The position numbers and the translations under genes are program-made. Shown piece after piece: positions 60,251 through 64,000 of a stretch of 64,000 nucleotides of DNA (its first letter is position 1; every line of letters begins with the position of its first letter). The notes beneath the pieces are model-generated. The model was not told where the DNA came from and searched no databases. It was given only the letters and a program-made list of their open reading frames with translations. The DNA lies in NCBI GenBank assembly GCA_905233425.1, contig CAJOEC010000006.1:1-64000 (forward strand), written 5' to 3'. The stretch comes from an uncultured Prevotella sp. Its GTDB lineage: Bacteria > Bacteroidota > Bacteroidia > Bacteroidales > Bacteroidaceae.

Positions 60251-63200
60251 ATGAAAAAATTAATATCAATAATAACCATGCAACTGATGGCAGCGGCATG
60301 GATTACAGCCACAGCAGCCACTTACTACGAAGGACAGACCATAAAGGCCAAGACCACCGAAGGGGTGGAAATGTCGTTCTACATCCTCGACACAAATGCA
60401 AAGACATGCGCAATAAGTTGGAATTGCATTGACGAGAACACGAAAGGCAAGATTACAGTGCCAAGCTATGTTGAGGGGTTCAAGGTGGTGGAGGCAAAGA
60501 ACAGCGCGTTTTATAACCGCAAGGGCATAACCTCAGTGGAACTGCCATATACCTTGACAAAAATGGGGGGAGGGTGCTTTGGATATTGTGAGTCGCTGAC
60601 TGAAGTTTCTCTCCCTGCAAATATGGAAGAAATGGGAATTTCTTCATTTTACGGCTGCAAGAGCCTAAAGTCGGTCGCTATACCTTCGAAAATTACAAGT
60701 ATAAAGGCATATACGTTTGAGGACTGTGAATCACTGGCTTCAGTCAAATTCCCCAGTGTCATTGACAGTATTTATTACAGTGCTTTCGAGAACTGCAAGT
60801 CACTCGAATCAGTGGTGCTGCCATCCACCGTGAAATATATAGATAGTTATGCATTCTATAATTGCACCAGTCTGACGACCATCACGGGAATTGCCAACAT
60901 TGAATATCTGGGGAGTAGCGTATTCGGCGGTACGCCATGGTATGACAACCTGCCAAACGGAATGACATATTTAGGTAAGGTGGCATTCAAATACGTGGGA
61001 ACCATTCCTGATAACACGACGATAAACATCAAGGAGGGCACTACATGTATTGCAGGCTATGCTTTTACTGGCTCAGGCCTTGTTGGCGTCACCATTCCCG
61101 AAAGCGTCACTTCGATAGGCACCGATGCCTTCGGCCATCATGCAGGCCTCAACTCAATCACCGTGGCTGAAGGCAACAAGGTCTATGACTCACGCGACAA
61201 CTGCAACGCCATCATACACACCGCCACCAACACCATGATTACAGGCTGCAACACCACAGTTATTCCCACTACAGTGAAAGCTCTGGGCTATGATGCTTTC
61301 ATGGGGGCAAGCATCACGTCGATAAACATACCCGACGGTGTGGACAGTCTGGCCAACGATGTTTTCTGGAGTTGTCCAAGCCTGAAATCAGTAACCATTG
61401 GCAAAGGCGTTAGGAAGATAGGCACAAATGTTTTTACTTACTGCTATAATCTGGCAGACATAGTTGTCTCATCGGCCAACCCTTATTTCGACTCTCGGAA
61501 CAACTGCAAGGGCATAGTGGAGAAGAGTACCAACACGCTGGTGGTGGGCTGCATGAAAACGGTCATACCCTCAACGGTGACGGCCATCGGCAACTATGCT
61601 TTCCGCACTTGCAACAATGGCTATCTTTATACTGTCACCATCCCCGACCAGATAGAGAAAATAGGAGATGGAGACTACGCATACACATTCGCATATAATT
61701 CGTATATGCGGTCGGTCACAATCGGGCACGGTGTGAAAGAGATTGGGGGTTATGCTTTCTATGGCTGTAACAGTCTGAAGGCTATCCACGCGCTTATGGA
61801 CACGCCATGCGAGATTAAAGACGATGTTTTCCGTTCAAACATATCAGGCGAGGCTGACAGCATCTACAACCATGCCACACTTTATGTTCCCATAGGCAGT
61901 CGCCTCAACTACCAGAGCACTCCTGGCTGGAACAAGTTCAAGCACATCGTGGAGACCGACGGCTCTACGCTAATGGATGGCGACGTGTTCACTGCCGAGA
62001 CCGTGGAGAACCATACTCTGACCTACCAAGTGACAAGCCGCACAAAGAAAACCTGCGAGCTGATAGGGTCACCAATAGACATAGAAGGGAAGGTAACCAT
62101 TCCAACAAAGGCGGAAAACTATGAAGTAACAGGTATTGGCGACTATGCATTCTATGCCAGCAACAGTGAGAGGAATCTCACTTCCGTCACCTTCCCCGAT
62201 GGCATCACCTATATCGGCGATGATGCCTTTGCCTACAACGAGAACCTCGTCATTGGTGAATTGCCAAGTTCACTGGAGCGCATCGGCAACTGGGCATTCG
62301 TTTATTGCAAAAATAGCAGTCTTAACATTCCGGCAAAGGTAAAGACCATCGGACGCAGTGCCTTCTGCGGATGGAACGACCTGACCACCATCACTGTGGA
62401 CGCCACAAACAAAGTTTTCACTTCGCCCTCTGGCAGCAACGCCGTGATAGCGAAAAACACGAAGACTTTGGTGGTAGGATGCAAAACTACGATAATACCC
62501 GAAGACGTGGAGTGCATTGGCGAATATGCTTTCAACAGTATTTGGGAACTAAAAGCCATTGATATACCAAGCTCAGTGGCAATCATTGAAACATGCGCTT
62601 TCAACAACACCGGACTGAAACGAATAGACATTCCCGAAACCGTGAGAAGTATTGCAGAAAAAGCATTCCGCTGGTGCAACAGCCTGACAGAGGTTTATTC
62701 ATTGAACCCCAAACCGTTTGCCATCCCCGACCTTGCGTTCAATAATCCAAACCCGGATGCGGAAGACACATACAAGATTGCCACGCTCTACGTGCCCCGT
62801 GGCACTAAGGCTGTCTACCAGGCCACCGATGGCTGGAAGCTCTTCGAGAACATCGAGGAGAGCGACTTCGGCGTAGAGACGGCCACTATCAACGGTGTTG
62901 ACTATATGCTCGACAGCACGGCACAGACAGCCACGGTGAAGCTCATCCATGACAACGACAATGCCGACGTGGACATTCCCGAGACGGTAAACCACGGCGG
63001 AAAGAACTATCAGGTGACAGCCATCGCCGACTCTGTGTTCTGCGACCCTGCAGTGAGGAGTTTCCAGTCTGTGACCTTCCCCGTAACCATCAAGACAGTG
63101 GCCGAGAGAGCCTTCTGGCGCTACAACCCGACGGCAATAGTGTGGAACAGCGAGACACGACTGCCCAGCCAGTCGTTCACCGCCGCTGCATACAAAGGCC

Positions 63201-64000
63201 GCAATTTCCTGCTCTATGTTCCCAAGGCTGGCGTGGCTCCGTCGGGTGTTGAAAGCGTCATCGTCAATGGCGTTGCCGACGAGGTGGTGCTCCGTGAGGA
63301 CTGGCCGTTCTACTGCCCACAGGACTTCACAGCCACGAAAATCAGCTTCACCCATGACTACACCATGCAGACGGGCTATTCGTCGTGCGCCGGATGGGAG
63401 ACCGTCGCCCTGCCTTTCGACGTGGCCACCATCACCCACGAGACGAAAGGCCAGCTTGTGCCCTTCGCCGCCTGGAAGCAGGATGACAACCGCAAGCCCT
63501 TCTGGCTCTACAGCCTGAGTTCCGAGGGCTTCGTCAAGGCTTCGTCAATAAGTGCCGACACGCCTTACATCATCAGCATGCCCAACAACGACGTCTACCC
63601 CGAGCGCTTCAACCTTCCCGGCAAGGTGACATTCGCCGCCACCAACGCCACCGTACGCCGCACCAACGCCACTCTGCCCGTCAGGGAGTACAACGGCGGA
63701 CGTTTCTGGCCCAACTACACCCCACGCGAAAACACGGGCAGCACATACGCCCTCAACGCCCCCAACGCCCGTAACACCTACTCCGGCGCGGAAGTCCCCG
63801 GCAGCGTGTTCCTCAACGGTGGCGGCATCTTCGTCAGCACCTTCGGTGCATACGTGGATAAATCGTCGTCGGCACGCACCTTCGAGATAGTCTTCGCCAA
63901 CGAGGACGCTGCCGACGTGCAGGGCATTATCCCGACTGTCGCTGCCAGCGAGGAGCTGGTTAAGGTCTACAGCCTTTCCGGTCAGCTGGTAGGTGTCTAC
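60251..64000 (+). CDS. BspA-like leucine-rich-repeat surface protein (partial, runs off window)
   Basis: The frame is open from ATG 60251 to the window end (1250 codons, no stop); ATG 60245, two codons earlier, is an alternative. A signal peptide is present (MKKLISIITMQLMAAAWITATAA). BspA/LRR_5 repeats follow with the pattern IPxxVxxIGxxAFxxCxxL, for example LPSTVKYIDSYAFYNCTSLTTI, in at least two blocks separated by hinge segments (TLYVPIGSRLNYQSTPGW and TLYVPRGTKAVYQATDGW). The last 250 residues include GWETVALPFDVATITHETKG and end KVYSLSGQLVGVY, the start of a type IX-type sorting tail, so the true end is probably 20-30 codons beyond. BspA-like proteins bind host matrix proteins or other bacteria. 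No promoter of its own is visible. Confidence 0.9.
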   Translation, partial: MKKLISIITMQLMAAAWITATAATYYEGQTIKAKTTEGVEMSFYILDTNAKTCAISWNCIDENTKGKITVPSYVEGFKVVEAKNSAFYNRKGITSVELPYTLTKMGGGCFGYCESLTEVSLPANMEEMGISSFYGCKSLKSVAIPSKITSIKAYTFEDCESLASVKFPSVIDSIYYSAFENCKSLESVVLPSTVKYIDSYAFYNCTSLTTITGIANIEYLGSSVFGGTPWYDNLPNGMTYLGKVAFKYVGTIPDNTTINIKEGTTCIAGYAFTGSGLVGVTIPESVTSIGTDAFGHHAGLNSITVAEGNKVYDSRDNCNAIIHTATNTMITGCNTTVIPTTVKALGYDAFMGASITSINIPDGVDSLANDVFWSCPSLKSVTIGKGVRKIGTNVFTYCYNLADIVVSSANPYFDSRNNCKGIVEKSTNTLVVGCMKTVIPSTVTAIGNYAFRTCNNGYLYTVTIPDQIEKIGDGDYAYTFAYNSYMRSVTIGHGVKEIGGYAFYGCNSLKAIHALMDTPCEIKDDVFRSNISGEADSIYNHATLYVPIGSRLNYQSTPGWNKFKHIVETDGSTLMDGDVFTAETVENHTLTYQVTSRTKKTCELIGSPIDIEGKVTIPTKAENYEVTGIGDYAFYASNSERNLTSVTFPDGITYIGDDAFAYNENLVIGELPSSLERIGNWAFVYCKNSSLNIPAKVKTIGRSAFCGWNDLTTITVDATNKVFTSPSGSNAVIAKNTKTLVVGCKTTIIPEDVECIGEYAFNSIWELKAIDIPSSVAIIETCAFNNTGLKRIDIPETVRSIAEKAFRWCNSLTEVYSLNPKPFAIPDLAFNNPNPDAEDTYKIATLYVPRGTKAVYQATDGWKLFENIEESDFGVETATINGVDYMLDSTAQTATVKLIHDNDNADVDIPETVNHGGKNYQVTAIADSVFCDPAVRSFQSVTFPVTIKTVAERAFWRYNPTAIVWNSETRLPSQSFTAAAYKGRNFLLYVPKAGVAPSGVESVIVNGVADEVVLREDWPFYCPQDFTATKISFTHDYTMQTGYSSCAGWETVALPFDVATITHETKGQLVPFAAWKQDDNRKPFWLYSLSSEGFVKASSISADTPYIISMPNNDVYPERFNLPGKVTFAATNATVRRTNATLPVREYNGGRFWPNYTPRENTGSTYALNAPNARNTYSGAEVPGSVFLNGGGIFVSTFGAYVDKSSSARTFEIVFANEDAADVQGIIPTVAASEELVKVYSLSGQLVGVY

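Overview
The window reads as a chromosomal segment of a Bacteroidota/Bacteroidales bacterium, most likely a Prevotellaceae relative. This rests on the protein families present (BACON-domain lipoproteins, a C10/interpain-like cysteine protease, a BspA-like leucine-rich-repeat protein, carboxypeptidase-regulatory-domain outer membrane barrels, C-terminal tails resembling type IX secretion sorting domains) and on repeated matches to the Bacteroidota promoter form (TAnnTTTGC, often with TTTG about 19-22 nt upstream). It is an inference from families, not from a marker gene. I saw no rRNA, tRNA, CRISPR array or intact transposase.

Layout. 1-9.7 kb is an accessory region: a NYN-domain nuclease behind a terminator-like leader, a probable SWIM-protein remnant, a 1675-codon reading frame joining a SWIM-SNF2 helicase to an exported thioredoxin-like protein, a PIN-domain toxin-antitoxin pair, the two ends of a deleted TOTE-type primase-helicase gene, and a DUF4143-type ATPase. 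It is rich in palindromic repeats. 9.7-29.3 kb is an exopolysaccharide locus on the minus strand: flippase, polymerase, initiating phosphoglycosyl transferase, four further glycosyltransferases, four O-acyl/acetyl-transferase-type proteins, an MBOAT/SGNH/acyl-carrier-protein module resembling Dlt, three ATP-grasp ligases, and upstream a phosphopantetheinyl transferase and a degenerate ABC ATPase. 29.4-33.6 kb holds agmatine deiminase convergent with a GH106-like glycosidase.

From 34.2 kb everything is on the plus strand and looks like an envelope/surface program. The first unit (34.2-41.7 kb, closed by a clear terminator) has a small lipoprotein, two radical SAM enzymes of different families separated by a 9-bp tandem repeat, an exported protein carrying two complete SAM-methyltransferase domains, a coiled-coil lipoprotein and a LysM-barrel protein. 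The second (41.8 kb to the end) has an EamA exporter, a large outer membrane barrel, an internally duplicated exported protein, BACON lipoproteins sharing undescribed middle domains, a C10 protease with a domain inserted into its catalytic fold, two secreted paralogues of the 34.2-kb lipoprotein, two small outer membrane barrels, and a BspA-like protein running off the window.

The most unusual signals are two intergenic arrays with an exact 22-bp period and palindromic units (9459-9612, 33786-33917), the radical SAM/exported double-methyltransferase unit, the Dlt-like module lacking an obvious adenylating enzyme, the helicase-thioredoxin fusion, and palindromic repeats sitting in frame inside genes.
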